This document shows, piece by piece, positions 45,008 to 54,241 of a stretch of 64,000 nt of DNA. A model generated the notes under the pieces. The model made no database searches and had not been told where the DNA came from. It saw only the letters and a program-made list of their open reading frames with translations. Location of the stretch: the NCBI RefSeq assembly GCF_019795155.1, contig NZ_JAILYN010000001.1:1-64000 (forward strand), read 5' to 3'. Each line of letters opens with the position of its first letter. The stretch's first letter is position 1. Position numbers and translations under genes: made by a program. The DNA is from Marinobacterium arenosum. GTDB taxonomy: Bacteria > Pseudomonadota > Gammaproteobacteria > Pseudomonadales > Balneatricaceae.

Positions 45008-46792
45008 ATGAAGTCACTTTTACTCGGTTATTTACCCTGGCTGTCACAGGTTAACGGCAGCAGCTTGCGGGCGGATATGCTTGCCGCGCTGACCGGTGCC
45101 TCGCTGGCGATTCCGCAGGGGGTGGCGTTTGCCGCCATTGCCGGCCTGCCACCGCAATACGGCTTTTACTGCGCCCTGGTGGCACCGGTCATCGCAATCC
45201 TGTTCGGCTCCTCCTGGCATATGGTCTGCGGCCCGACCACCGCGATCTCCGCGCTGCTGTTCGCCACCTTGCAAGGGCATTTCGAACCCGGTTCGGCGGC
45301 ATTTATCGAGGCGGCGATCACCTTGACCCTGCTGGCCGGTGTGGTGCAGATCGTGCTGGGCGCGGTCCGCCTGGGCAATCTGAGCAACTTTGTCTCCCAT
45401 GCGGTAATGGTGGGCTTTATCACCGGCGCCGCATTACTGATCGTGCTGAGCCAGATCGGCCATGCGCTGCAGGTCGCCATGCCCAGGCCCGAGCAGATTC
45501 TGGAATATGTCCTGCAACTGCCAAATGCCCTGGTTGAAGCCAACCCCTATGCGCTGGCAATCAGTGGACTAACCTTGCTGGTGGCGCTGTCCCTGAAGCG
45601 ATGGCTGCCCGGCGCCCCCCATTATCTGATCGCGATGGTGGCCGGCGCCCTGCTGGGTTACGGCCTGGATGCGGGTAACAAAGGCGTGGCCCTGGTCGGC
45701 GAGCTGCCAAGCGTGATCCCGCCGCTGGCCATGCCCTCGTTGTCTTTCGGCCTGGTCCGCGAACTGGCGCCGGGCACCGTAGCGCTGGCGCTGGTCGGGG
45801 TACTGGAGGCGATCTCCATCGCCCAGGCGATCAGCTTGAAAACCGGTCAGAAAATCGACGTTAACCGGGAATTTATCGGCCAGGGGCTGTCCAATCTCGG
45901 CGGCGCCTTCTTTTCCTCCTACATGAGCTCGGGTTCCTTCACCCGCAGCGGCCTCAATGTGGAGTCCGGTGCGCAGACGCCACTGGCCGTGGTGTTCGCC
46001 TCGGCGTTTCTGTTCCTGATTCTGTGGTTCATCGCACCGCTGTTTGCCCATCTGCCGATTCCGGCCATGGCCAGCGTGATTATCCTGGTGGGCTGGCGCT
46101 TGATCGCCGTACAGGAGCTGCTCCACTACGCCCGAACCAGCCGCAGTGAGCTGGCCATCGCCGCAACAACATTACTGGGCACCTTGTTGATCAGCCTGGA
46201 GTTCGGCCTCTATGCCGGGGTGATTCTGTCGCTGGCGCTGTTTCTGAACAAAACCGCCAAACCCAATGTGCGCGTGCTGGCGCCGCTGCACACCGAAAAG
46301 GGCTGCTACTTCCACAATGTCGAACGTTTCAACATCAAGACCTGCCCGCAGATCAACTTTATCCGACTGGACGGCCCGGTCTACTTCGGCTCGGTGGAGT
46401 ACCTGAACCGCCAGTTCCAGGCGCTGATCAACAGTGACGTCAACGCGCCCCATTGGGTGCTGCTGTGCCGGGGTATCTCACTGCTGGATATGCAGGGCGC
46501 CCATATGCTGCAGCAATTGATTCGCAAGAAACGCGCAGCCGGTGGCGACGTCCACCTGGTGATTCGCTACTTCTGGCAGCTGGACCGCTTCCGCCAGTTC
46601 GGCCTGCTGGATGAGATCGGCGAAAACAATATCTATCCGGGCAAAGGGATCGCCATCAAGGAGCTGGTGCCCAAACTGGATCAGCAGATCTGCGCCAACT
46701 GCGACAAGCGGATCTTTGCCGAATGCCCGCCCGCCGTCGTCGAGCCGCAACCGCTGAAGATCATTTCCAACCCTGCCAGTACTTCTAACTGA
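45008..46792 (+). CDS. SulP family anion transporter with STAS domain
   Basis: 594-aa protein. About 12-14 membrane segments occupy residues 1-420; the first is preceded by LRADMLAALTGASLAIPQGVAFAAIAGLPPQYGFY, the SulP signature, and SSYMSSGSFTRSGLNVESGAQTPLA lies in the core. The cytoplasmic STAS domain (about 440-560) has IRLDGPVYFGSVEYL and WVLLCRGISLLDMQGAHML; a short Cys-containing tail (CANCDKRIFAEC) ends it. SulP carriers import sulfate, bicarbonate or dicarboxylates; the substrate here is open, though C4 or bicarbonate forms are plausible. Start ATG 45008. Confidence 0.92.
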   Translation: MKSLLLGYLPWLSQVNGSSLRADMLAALTGASLAIPQGVAFAAIAGLPPQYGFYCALVAPVIAILFGSSWHMVCGPTTAISALLFATLQGHFEPGSAAFIEAAITLTLLAGVVQIVLGAVRLGNLSNFVSHAVMVGFITGAALLIVLSQIGHALQVAMPRPEQILEYVLQLPNALVEANPYALAISGLTLLVALSLKRWLPGAPHYLIAMVAGALLGYGLDAGNKGVALVGELPSVIPPLAMPSLSFGLVRELAPGTVALALVGVLEAISIAQAISLKTGQKIDVNREFIGQGLSNLGGAFFSSYMSSGSFTRSGLNVESGAQTPLAVVFASAFLFLILWFIAPLFAHLPIPAMASVIILVGWRLIAVQELLHYARTSRSELAIAATTLLGTLLISLEFGLYAGVILSLALFLNKTAKPNVRVLAPLHTEKGCYFHNVERFNIKTCPQINFIRLDGPVYFGSVEYLNRQFQALINSDVNAPHWVLLCRGISLLDMQGAHMLQQLIRKKRAAGGDVHLVIRYFWQLDRFRQFGLLDEIGENNIYPGKGIAIKELVPKLDQQICANCDKRIFAECPPAVVEPQPLKIISNPASTSN

Positions 46793-46921
46793 CAACCAAG
46801 GTCACGAGAGCGGTTAAGCGTAGACCTGACGCACGGTGGCGAGCGGTCTGCAAGAAAACAAAAAAGAGCGGACCCGTCCGGCCCGCCCAAGGACAACCGC
46901 CATGATCAGCGGGGGGTTGTG

Positions 46922-48502
46922 TCAGATCTGGCGGCGCTTCATCTGCTCGGCGATATAGTCCGCCTGGCGGATCGCCAGCGCGACGATGGTCAGGGTCGGG
47001 TTTTCGGTGCCGCTGGTGGTGAACTGGCTGCCGTCGGAGACGAACAGGTTCTTGATGTCGTGGCTCTGGCCCCACTTGTTGACCACCCCGTCGCGCGGCT
47101 TTTCACTCATCCGGTTGGTGCCCATGTTGTGGCTGGCCGGGTACGGCGGCAGGTAGTTCACCTTGCGGGCGCCGAGCGACTCGAACAGCTCGGTGGAACG
47201 GTCGTAGGCGTGGTTACGCATCCGGGTATCGTTGATATGGTCGGTCTTGTAGACCACCGGTACCGGCAAACCGTACTGGTCTTTCTCGGTCGGATGCAGG
47301 CTGATGTTGTTGGATTCCACCGGCATATCCTCACCGCAGATCCAGAAACCGGCCATCTTGTCGTAGTTCTCCAGCGACTCGGCCAGTTCGCGGCCCCAGC
47401 CGCTGCTGCCCGGATTCAGGAAGGCGGACATGAACGGCAGCCCCAGGTGGAGAATCTCCAGCTCGTAGCCGGCATAGTGGCCCCGCTCGGGGTCATTGTC
47501 CTGCCACTGCTTGACCACCCCCGGCACCACGGTGCTCTTGTACATATGTACCGGCTTGTCGAACTCGGCGTAGACGCCGCCGGTCACGTGGGTCATGTAG
47601 TTCTGGCCGACCTGGCCGGAGGAGTTGGCCAGCCCGTCCGGGAACATCGACGAAGCGGAGTTCAGCAGCATACGCGGCGACTCGATCGAGTTGCCGGCCA
47701 CCGCCACGACCCGTGCTTTCTGCAACTGCTGGTTGCCGTCCCTGTCGGCGTAGAGCACGCCGGTCACCCGGCCCTTGTCGTCGTGCTCGATACGCAACAC
47801 CATCGACTGCGGCCGCAGTTCCATGTTGCCGGTGGCTTCCGCCTTCGGGATCTCGGTGTACATGGTCGACCACTTCGCGCCGATCTTGCAGCCCTGCATG
47901 CAGAAACCGTTGACCTGGCAGGCCGGGCGGCCGTCACGAATCTCGGTATTGATCGCCAGCGTCGCCTGTTCGCACTTGGCACCGATCCGGCGGGCACCCT
48001 CGGCAATGACCTTGTAGTGGCTGCTCTTGCCGTGAAACGGCATGCCGGTGGCCTCGGTGCCGCACACCCCCATCTTTTTCTCGGCCTTGAGGTAATAGGG
48101 CTCCAGCTCTTGCAGCGTGATCGGCCAGTCCAGCACATTGGCGCCGGGTACCACGCCATTGGTGCTCTTCATCTTGAACTCGTGCTGCTGAAAGCGCATC
48201 GCCACACCGGCCCAGTGCATGGTGGCACCGCCGACACCCTTGACGATCCAGGCCGGCAGGTTCGGGAAATCCTTCGCCAGCCGGGCCGGCCCCTCGACGT
48301 AGCGCTTGTCCAGCCAGGAGATCTTGCCGAACATCTTCCACTCGTCGTTTTCGATATCGTCCAGCGTAAAGCGCTTGCCCGCTTCCAGCACCACCGAGCG
48401 AATCCCCTTCTGCGCCAGCTCGTTGGCCAGGGTGCCGCCGCCGGCCCCGGAACCGATAATCACCACCAGGCTGTCATCGTTAAGATCGAATTTTGTTGTC
48501 AT
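46922..48502 (-). CDS. GMC family oxidoreductase (FAD-dependent alcohol/sugar dehydrogenase large subunit)
   Basis: 526-aa flavoprotein. The N-terminal dinucleotide site SLVVIIGSGAGGGTLANELA (residue 12 on) and PARLAKDFPNLPAWIVKGVGGATMHWAGVAMR bind FAD. A short cysteine cluster CQVNGFCMQGCKIGAK is in the middle. The C-terminus HNMGTNRMSEKPRDGVVNKWGQSHDIKNLFVSDGSQF has the GMC His/Asn region. It resembles gluconate-2-dehydrogenase/sorbitol-dehydrogenase large subunits. No signal peptide is seen; it is probably exported with the adjacent Tat-bearing small subunit. ATG 48502 follows GGAGAG. No cytochrome c subunit is beside it. Confidence 0.88.
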   Translation of the reverse strand: MTTKFDLNDDSLVVIIGSGAGGGTLANELAQKGIRSVVLEAGKRFTLDDIENDEWKMFGKISWLDKRYVEGPARLAKDFPNLPAWIVKGVGGATMHWAGVAMRFQQHEFKMKSTNGVVPGANVLDWPITLQELEPYYLKAEKKMGVCGTEATGMPFHGKSSHYKVIAEGARRIGAKCEQATLAINTEIRDGRPACQVNGFCMQGCKIGAKWSTMYTEIPKAEATGNMELRPQSMVLRIEHDDKGRVTGVLYADRDGNQQLQKARVVAVAGNSIESPRMLLNSASSMFPDGLANSSGQVGQNYMTHVTGGVYAEFDKPVHMYKSTVVPGVVKQWQDNDPERGHYAGYELEILHLGLPFMSAFLNPGSSGWGRELAESLENYDKMAGFWICGEDMPVESNNISLHPTEKDQYGLPVPVVYKTDHINDTRMRNHAYDRSTELFESLGARKVNYLPPYPASHNMGTNRMSEKPRDGVVNKWGQSHDIKNLFVSDGSQFTTSGTENPTLTIVALAIRQADYIAEQMKRRQI

Positions 48503-48630
48503 TATTTTTCTCTCCAAATCAGTGGACAGTAGACAGCTAACAGATATCGCCGCTCGAACCTGGCTAACGGTAAGCGCAAGGCGTACGGCTACTGTCAACT
48601 CAACACTGTCGACTCAGTGCTCGCTTTTAC

Positions 48631-49170
48631 TCACACCCAATCAATCTGGTCATAGCCGCGGTTGATATAACCGCCGTGCTGCCAGGCGGAACCGCCGTAG
48701 CCGAAGCGGGGCCAAAGTTCCGGGTTGTTGTAGATGCCCATCATCAGGTCGCCCTTCAGGCGCTGGAAGAAGGCGCCATCCTCGATGGCGCGCAGGATCT
48801 GTACCCGGTCGCTTTCGACCGCAACCTCCAGGTAGGGCTTGCCAAAGCGCTGATGGCTACGCTTGTCGAGCTCGGCGACGCCCTCTTTCAGCAGTGTCTG
48901 CAAGGCGGCGTCCTGCTCGGCCTTTTTCGCCAGCGGGGTCAACACCTGGGAATAGTATTTGTCTTCCAAGGTGTCGTGGGGGTAGATATCGCGGGCCATG
49001 CGCAGCAGCGTGGCGCTGGCCTGCTCGCCAACCGCCTTGGCGGCCCACGCGGTGGCACTGAGCAGGCCGGCACTGAGCGCGCCGGCGCAGACCGCAGCCG
49101 CGCCACTGCGAGCCAGGAAGCGGCGTCGACTCGGATTGGGGATGGATTCAGCAGTGTTATTTTTATTCAT
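48631..49170 (-). CDS. Gluconate 2-dehydrogenase subunit 3-like protein (Tat-exported)
   Basis: 179 aa. A twin-arginine signal, PSRRRFLARSGAAAVCAGALSAG, ends near residue 43. The mature part has the small-subunit pattern MARDIYPHDTLEDKYY and GAFFQRLKGDLMMGIYNNPELWPRFGYGGSAW. Such subunits carry the GMC flavoprotein through the Tat system and stabilise it. It lies 128 bases upstream of the GMC gene, same strand. Together they form a periplasmic dehydrogenase whose substrate (alcohol, sugar acid or perhaps butanediol) is unknown. Confidence 0.88.
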   Translation of the reverse strand: MNKNNTAESIPNPSRRRFLARSGAAAVCAGALSAGLLSATAWAAKAVGEQASATLLRMARDIYPHDTLEDKYYSQVLTPLAKKAEQDAALQTLLKEGVAELDKRSHQRFGKPYLEVAVESDRVQILRAIEDGAFFQRLKGDLMMGIYNNPELWPRFGYGGSAWQHGGYINRGYDQIDWV

Positions 49171-49214
49171 ATTGCCTCCTCAACGGTTGCCTGTTTGTCA
49201 GGTCCGTTTGTGGT

Positions 49215-49988
49215 TTATTGGTCAGTCCTGTCGGTTGTCTCGGGTAAGTTCTGCTGCGCCAGCCAGCTCCGCAGCGATTGTTCCAGCCGCCAGCGGACCA
49301 GCTCGATCAGCCGCTCGCCGGCAACCGGCAGCAGTTCGGCCAGCGAGGTATGCCGGCCCGCATCGATCCGCTGCGGCATCTCGCACAGCCGGTAGAACTG
49401 GTTGCCGACCTGCCAGAGCCGCGCCAGCGACTCGTCGGCCAGGATCACCGCCTGGGCCAGCACCGCGTGCTCATCCGCACCGCTGGCCGTTCTCAGCCGG
49501 CGCCAGCGCTGGGCGGTGCCGGCCAGCTTGCGTCCGTCAACCACCAGGTTGTAATCGCCATCGCAGAACGCGCCCTGCACCGAGGCGCAGTAGGCTTGGA
49601 CGCCCAGCGACTGCAGCGCGTCGATCAATGGCTGGCAGAGCCGCAGGTAGCTGTCGCGGATCGCCCCTTCGCAACGGCGCTGGCGGAACACCAGCGCCAC
49701 GTTGATCAGCCCCGGTGCCTGCGGTGTCAGGTCGCCGCCGGTCTGGCGCAACACCAGCGGCCAGCCCTGCGCCGCCAGCCGCTCGCCGACCGCCGCAAAG
49801 TTCGGTTTACGGGCCAGGCTGCGCGGCACCACCAGCGCCTGCCGGCAGCGCCAGATCAGGAAGCCGGCCGGTTGCTCGCCGTTGGCGACCGCATCCAGCA
49901 GGGCGATCTCCCGGCGCAACCCCTCCTCCGCGTTCAGCAGCGGCAGCTCTGTCACGGTAGTCGGCGGTTCTATCGTCAGGGCATGCAT
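49215..49988 (-). CDS. Lipoate-protein ligase A-like protein
   Basis: 257-aa protein of the biotin/lipoate ligase fold. Seen: FLIWRCRQALVVPRSLARKPNF at the substrate-binding start, RQTGGDLTPQAPGLINVALVF (RxTGG motif), DGDYNLVVDGRKLAGTAQRWRR with the catalytic lysine, and a helix-rich C-terminus. It attaches or transfers lipoyl groups. Its position four bases after the E2 stop and downstream of the free lipoyl-domain protein implies that it lipoylates that protein. It has no separate C-terminal accessory domain. Confidence 0.85.
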   Translation of the reverse strand: MHALTIEPPTTVTELPLLNAEEGLRREIALLDAVANGEQPAGFLIWRCRQALVVPRSLARKPNFAAVGERLAAQGWPLVLRQTGGDLTPQAPGLINVALVFRQRRCEGAIRDSYLRLCQPLIDALQSLGVQAYCASVQGAFCDGDYNLVVDGRKLAGTAQRWRRLRTASGADEHAVLAQAVILADESLARLWQVGNQFYRLCEMPQRIDAGRHTSLAELLPVAGERLIELVRWRLEQSLRSWLAQQNLPETTDRTDQ

Positions 49989-49991
49989 GGC

Positions 49992-50687
49992 TCAGCCCTG
50001 CTCGATCTGTTCGCAGAGGTCGCTCAGGAAAGCGGCCGCCGGCGCGCCGTCCACCGCGCGGTGGTCGAAACTCAACGACAGCCCCATGATGCGGCGCACC
50101 GCGATGCGGCCATCCTTCATCACCCAGGGCTTACGGCGGGTCTCGCCGATGCCGAGGATGGCGATCTGCGGCAGGTTGACGATCGGCGTGAAGTGACGCA
50201 CCCGCGACAGCCCCAGGTTGCTGATCGTGAAGGTGCCGCCGGTCATCTCGGTCACGCTCAGCTTGCCGCTGCGGGCGCGCTGCAGCAGATCGCGGCGGGC
50301 GGCACTGCGCTCCATCAGCGGCAGTTCGCAGGCGTCGAAGATCGCCGGCGCCACCAGCAGGTTGCCCGGCAGTGCCATCGCCATGCTCAGGTGCACCCGC
50401 GAGCTGAGCCGGATCTCGCCCTGCTCGACCCGGCCGTTCAGCTCGGGGTGGCGACCGAGTGCGGCGACCACCGCCTGGGCGATCAGGTCTTCGATCGACA
50501 CCTTCACCCCCTGTTCCGCCAGCCGGTCCTTGGTTTCGAACAGCGCCGTGGCGTCGCAGTCGGCGTGGTGGGTCAGCTGGGCGGCCTCGTCGAGGCTCTT
50601 GCGCATATTGTCGGCGATCATGCCGCGCACCCCGCGCAGCGGAATCACCCGTTCGGCGGCGCCGATCTCGGTATTCAACGTATTCAT
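49992..50687 (-). CDS. Dihydrolipoamide acetyltransferase catalytic domain protein (E2, no lipoyl domain)
   Basis: 231-aa protein that begins directly with the 2-oxoacid dehydrogenase acyltransferase catalytic domain: VIPLRGVRGMIADNMRKSL, then FTISNLGLSRVRHFTPIVNLPQIAILGIG and the active-site LSFDHRAVDGAPAAAFL (HxxxDG). Usual AcoC proteins carry a lipoyl domain and a peripheral-subunit-binding domain ahead of this; here both are missing. The lipoyl domain is a separate gene directly upstream. Start ATG 50687 has CGGAG upstream. It transfers the acetyl group from the lipoyl arm to CoA. Confidence 0.9.
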   Translation of the reverse strand: MNTLNTEIGAAERVIPLRGVRGMIADNMRKSLDEAAQLTHHADCDATALFETKDRLAEQGVKVSIEDLIAQAVVAALGRHPELNGRVEQGEIRLSSRVHLSMAMALPGNLLVAPAIFDACELPLMERSAARRDLLQRARSGKLSVTEMTGGTFTISNLGLSRVRHFTPIVNLPQIAILGIGETRRKPWVMKDGRIAVRRIMGLSLSFDHRAVDGAPAAAFLSDLCEQIEQG

Positions 50688-50748
50688 GGTTAGACTCCGT
50701 ACCGGCACCGCCTGGCAGTGCCGGTTTGACTGATCCGTAACAGATTGA

Positions 50749-50982
50749 TCAGCCGATCTGGCCGACCAGATCCCCCTTGGCAACCACCTCGTCGACATCC
50801 TTGCCGATCTGCAGGGTGCCGCTGGCCGGCGCTTCCAGTTCGTACTGGATCTTCTCGACCATCAGCTCGGCGATCACCTCGCCCTGCTCCACCTGGCCGC
50901 CATCGCTGGCCAGCCAGGCGGTGATCACCGCTTCGTTGTCTTCATCCCAGAGGTTTTCCGGTACCCGTACTTCAGTGCTCAT
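50749..50982 (-). CDS. Free-standing lipoyl carrier domain protein
   Basis: 77-aa protein that is a lipoyl/biotinyl domain and nothing else: MSTEVRVPENLWDEDNEAVI, then GQVEQGEVIAELMVEKIQYELEAPASG with the modifiable lysine in VEKI, and VDEVVAKGDLVGQIG. It would be lipoylated by the nearby ligase and carry acyl groups between E1 and the separate E2 catalytic protein. ATG 50982 lies one base after the acoB stop (TGAGATG), so translation is coupled. Confidence 0.92.
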   Translation of the reverse strand: MSTEVRVPENLWDEDNEAVITAWLASDGGQVEQGEVIAELMVEKIQYELEAPASGTLQIGKDVDEVVAKGDLVGQIG

Positions 50983-50983
50983 C

Positions 50984-52003
50984 TCAGTGGTTCTCCATGG
51001 TTTCAAAGGCGGCGATAATCTTGTCGGCACTGGGCAATGCCCACTGCTCCATCGGACGGCTGAACGGGATCGGGATATCCGGGTACGCCACCCGTTGCGG
51101 CGGCGCTTTCAGCATCACCCCCTGCTCGACCACCGAGCTGATGATCTCGCCGGTCATGCCGTAGCTCTGGTAATCCTCGTCGACCACGATCAGCCGGCCG
51201 GTCTTGCGCACCGAGTCGATCACCGTCTGCCGGTCCAGCGGCACCAGCGAACGCAGGTCGACCACCTCGGCACTGACGCCGCGCTCGGCCAGCGCCCGCG
51301 CGGCCTTCAAACCGTGGTGCACGCCGGAGGTGATGCCGACGATGGTGACGTCTGCGCCCTCGCGCACCACCGCCGCCTTGCCGATCGGCAGCTGGTAGGC
51401 CTCCTCGGGCACATGGACGATGGCGTCCCGCTCGGTGCCGAGCCAGCCCATCCCCTGCAAAGCCTTGTGGAACATGAAGATCACCGGGTTGTCGTCGCGG
51501 ATCGCGGCGGTCATCAACCCCTTGGCGTCGTAGGCGTTGGACGGCGCCACCACCTTCATGCCGGGCAGGTGGGCGAAGGTGCCGTGCAGGCACTGGGAGT
51601 GCTGGCCGGCGTCGCTGTAGCCGCCACCGGTGGAGGTCATCAGCACCACCGGCACCTTAACCTCGCCGCCGGAGAAGTAGGTGTTCTTGGCCATCAGGTT
51701 GTAGATGGCGTCGAAACAGACGCCGAAGAAATCGACGAACATCAGCTCGACAATCGGCCGCATGCCGTCGGAGGCAGCGCCGACCGCCGCGCCCATGAAG
51801 GCGGTTTCCGAGATCGGCGTATCGCGCACCCGCTCGGCCCCGAACTCGTCGAACAGGCCGCGGGTATTGCCGAACACGCCGCCGAGCGGCCCGATATCCT
51901 CGCCCATCACGAACACCCGTTGGTCGATACGCATCTGCTGGGCGATCGCCTCGGCCATGGCGCGGGCGATGGTCAGTTTTCTCTCTTTACTGGCAACAGT
52001 CAT
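50984..52003 (-). CDS. acoB: Acetoin dehydrogenase E1 beta subunit
   Basis: 339-aa transketolase-fold beta subunit of a 2-oxoacid/acetoin dehydrogenase. Seen: VFVMGEDIGPLGGVFGNTRGL, RVRDTPISETAFMGAAVGAA, STGGGYSDAGQHSQC and GMKVVAPSNAYDAKGLM, all typical of E1 beta, plus a C-terminal GRLIVVDEDYQSYG. With acoA it forms the alpha2-beta2 thiamine diphosphate enzyme that cleaves acetoin to acetyl-lipoyl and acetaldehyde. The gene lies 37 bases downstream of the butanediol dehydrogenase. Confidence 0.92.
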   Translation of the reverse strand: MTVASKERKLTIARAMAEAIAQQMRIDQRVFVMGEDIGPLGGVFGNTRGLFDEFGAERVRDTPISETAFMGAAVGAASDGMRPIVELMFVDFFGVCFDAIYNLMAKNTYFSGGEVKVPVVLMTSTGGGYSDAGQHSQCLHGTFAHLPGMKVVAPSNAYDAKGLMTAAIRDDNPVIFMFHKALQGMGWLGTERDAIVHVPEEAYQLPIGKAAVVREGADVTIVGITSGVHHGLKAARALAERGVSAEVVDLRSLVPLDRQTVIDSVRKTGRLIVVDEDYQSYGMTGEIISSVVEQGVMLKAPPQRVAYPDIPIPFSRPMEQWALPSADKIIAAFETMENH

Positions 52004-52040
52004 GGCGTTGCTCCTTCAGTTCTTGTTGTTTTCATTGGGC

Positions 52041-53120
52041 TCAGGACGCCGGCCGTACGATGATCTTGACGTTCTGGTCCTTGTTGTTGACCAGCTCCTC
52101 GAAGCCGCGCTCGAGGATGTCGTCCAGCTCGATCCGTCCGGTAATCAGCGGCGTCACATCCAGCCGGCCGTCGGCGATGAAAGCGATCACGTCGGCGAAC
52201 TCGCCGTTGTAGGCCAGCGCACCGATCACCTGCTTCTCGGTGGCGACGATGTCGAAGAAATTGAACTCGCTGGGCTCTTCGAAGATGCCGACCATCACGC
52301 AACGACCGGCCTTGCGGATCAGATCCAGCGCCAGCTGGGCGGTACTCTTGTGGCCGATGCATTCGAACGACAGATCGGCGCCGTAACCGCCGGTAAGCTG
52401 TTTGATCGCCTCGACGGCATCGACTTCGCTCGGATCGATCACCTCGGTCGCCCCTACCTCCAGCGCCTTCTGCTTACGGGCCGACGACATTTCCAGCGCG
52501 ATCACCCGCGCCGCCCCCGCCGCCCGGGCACACATGATGGTGCACAGACCGATGGTGCCGGCACCGACCACCACCACGGTTTCGCCGACCAGGCTGCCGG
52601 CCTTCTTCACCGCATGCATACCGACTGCCAGCGGCTCGATCAGCGCGCCGGCTTCGGTCGGAAAACCGGCCGGCAAGCTATAGAGCAAGTTGGCCGGCAC
52701 GTTGACGTACTCGGCGAAAGCGCCGTTGTTCATCAACCCGGTGAAAGCCAGGTTTTCGCAGATGTTGTACATCCCGTCGCGACAGTAACGGCACTCGCCG
52801 CAGTGCTGGCAGGCGTCGGCGGCGACCCGCTCACCGATCTCGAAGCCACTGACGCCTTCGCCCAGGGCGACGATCTCGCCGCTGAACTCGTGGCCGAGGA
52901 TGCACTGGCCCTTCAGGCCGGTCAGCGGATGGGGCTGGTCGACTGGAATGAACACCGGGCCGGCCAGGTACTCGTGCAGGTCGGAGCCGCAGATACCGCA
53001 CCAGTGCACCTTGATCTGCACCCAGCCCGCCGCCGGCTCATCCGGCAGCGCCACCTGTTCCAGTCGAATATCGCGCCGGCCGTGCCAGACGGCGGCTTTC
53101 ATCGTTATCGCTTGGTTCAT
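52041..53120 (-). CDS. Zinc-dependent 2,3-butanediol dehydrogenase
   Basis: 359-aa medium-chain alcohol dehydrogenase. Seen: the catalytic-zinc motif CGICGSDLHEY, LGHEFSGEIVALGEGV, four structural-zinc cysteines in CQHCGECRYCRDGMYNIC, and the NAD site VVVVGAGTIGLCTI. It is most like (R,R)-butanediol dehydrogenases, which interconvert 2,3-butanediol and acetoin with NAD(H). Its position between acoA and acoB links butanediol to acetoin cleavage. ATG 53120 follows GAGGG. Confidence 0.9.
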   Translation of the reverse strand: MNQAITMKAAVWHGRRDIRLEQVALPDEPAAGWVQIKVHWCGICGSDLHEYLAGPVFIPVDQPHPLTGLKGQCILGHEFSGEIVALGEGVSGFEIGERVAADACQHCGECRYCRDGMYNICENLAFTGLMNNGAFAEYVNVPANLLYSLPAGFPTEAGALIEPLAVGMHAVKKAGSLVGETVVVVGAGTIGLCTIMCARAAGAARVIALEMSSARKQKALEVGATEVIDPSEVDAVEAIKQLTGGYGADLSFECIGHKSTAQLALDLIRKAGRCVMVGIFEEPSEFNFFDIVATEKQVIGALAYNGEFADVIAFIADGRLDVTPLITGRIELDDILERGFEELVNNKDQNVKIIVRPAS

Positions 53121-53178
53121 CACATATCCCTCTTATCCCTGTTAAGCCCCATCAATAAGGGGGCGCACAGCCATGCGG

Positions 53179-54165
53179 TTATACGAAGACCTTCTCCAGC
53201 GCCTCTTCGGGCTCGGGATATGCACTGTCGCGGGCGAAGGCGATGGCACCATCGACCAGGCCGTGGGCGCGCGCGACCAGTTCGGCGTCGTCCGCATCGG
53301 TCCAGCCGATGCTGGCTTTCAGGTGGTTACGGAATTTGGGGATCGGGTCCTTGGCGAACAGCGCATCCTTTTCGCCTTCGGGCCGGTAGCCCTCGGCGTC
53401 GCCCATGAAGTGGCCGGCCAGGCGGTAGGTTTCGATCTCGATCAGGGTCGGGCCTTCACCCCGGCGGGCCCGGGCGATCGCTTCACCGGCCACCTCGAAG
53501 ATCGCCAGCGGGTCGTTGCCTGGAATGAAATGACCCGGCATACCGTAGGCGGCGGCACGCTGGTCATTGCGCTCGATGGCGGTGGAGGCACTCTTGGCGA
53601 CCGAGATCCCCCAGGCGTTGTCCTCGATAACGAACACCACCGGCAGCTTCCAGACCGCCGCCAGGTTCAGCGACTCGTGAAAGGCGCCCTGGTTGGCGGC
53701 CCCCTCACCAAGGAACGCCACCGCCACACCGCCCTTGCGCTGCAGCTGGCGCGACAGCGCGGCACCCACCGCCGGGCCCATCCCCTGGGCGATGATGCCG
53801 GAGCAGGAGAAGTTCACGTCAGCATCGAAAATATGCATATGGCCGCCGCGGCCACCGGACAGGCCGGTCTTCTTGCCGAAGATCTCGGCGGTCATCCGGT
53901 CCAGGTCGACGCCCTTGGCGATCGCCACATGGTGCGGGCGGTGGGTGGAGGTCACCACATCGTCGGCATCGAGGTGGGCACAGACGCCGACCGCACAGGG
54001 TTCCTGGCCGTTGGACAGGTGCATCTCGCCGGGAATCGGGCCATTGGCCATGTTGAAGGCCGGCGACTTGCCCTCCATGTAGATCTTCTCGATGGATTCC
54101 TCGAAGTAGCGGCTGACGAGCATCTGCTCATACATCCACAGCTGTTGTTCTCTACTTGGCTTCAT
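53179..54165 (-). CDS. acoA: Acetoin dehydrogenase E1 alpha subunit
   Basis: 328-aa alpha subunit. The thiamine diphosphate motif GEGAANQGAFHESLNLAAVWKLPVVFVIEDNAWGIS lies near residue 155. HLSNGQEPCAVGVCAHLDADD and GRGGHMHIFD belong to the same family. It is the first gene of the aco operon; ATG 54165 has GGAG eight bases ahead. A sigma-54 promoter and AcoR-type sites lie in the upstream gap. acoX is not seen and no E3 (lpd) gene is present, so E3 must come from elsewhere. Confidence 0.93.
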   Translation of the reverse strand: MKPSREQQLWMYEQMLVSRYFEESIEKIYMEGKSPAFNMANGPIPGEMHLSNGQEPCAVGVCAHLDADDVVTSTHRPHHVAIAKGVDLDRMTAEIFGKKTGLSGGRGGHMHIFDADVNFSCSGIIAQGMGPAVGAALSRQLQRKGGVAVAFLGEGAANQGAFHESLNLAAVWKLPVVFVIEDNAWGISVAKSASTAIERNDQRAAAYGMPGHFIPGNDPLAIFEVAGEAIARARRGEGPTLIEIETYRLAGHFMGDAEGYRPEGEKDALFAKDPIPKFRNHLKASIGWTDADDAELVARAHGLVDGAIAFARDSAYPEPEEALEKVFV

Positions 54166-54241
54166 GGAAACCACTCCTTTGTTATTTTTGCTGTTTCAGG
54201 TCACCACTGACGGGCCGGCGCCGGTGGCTCTCAGCGGATAG

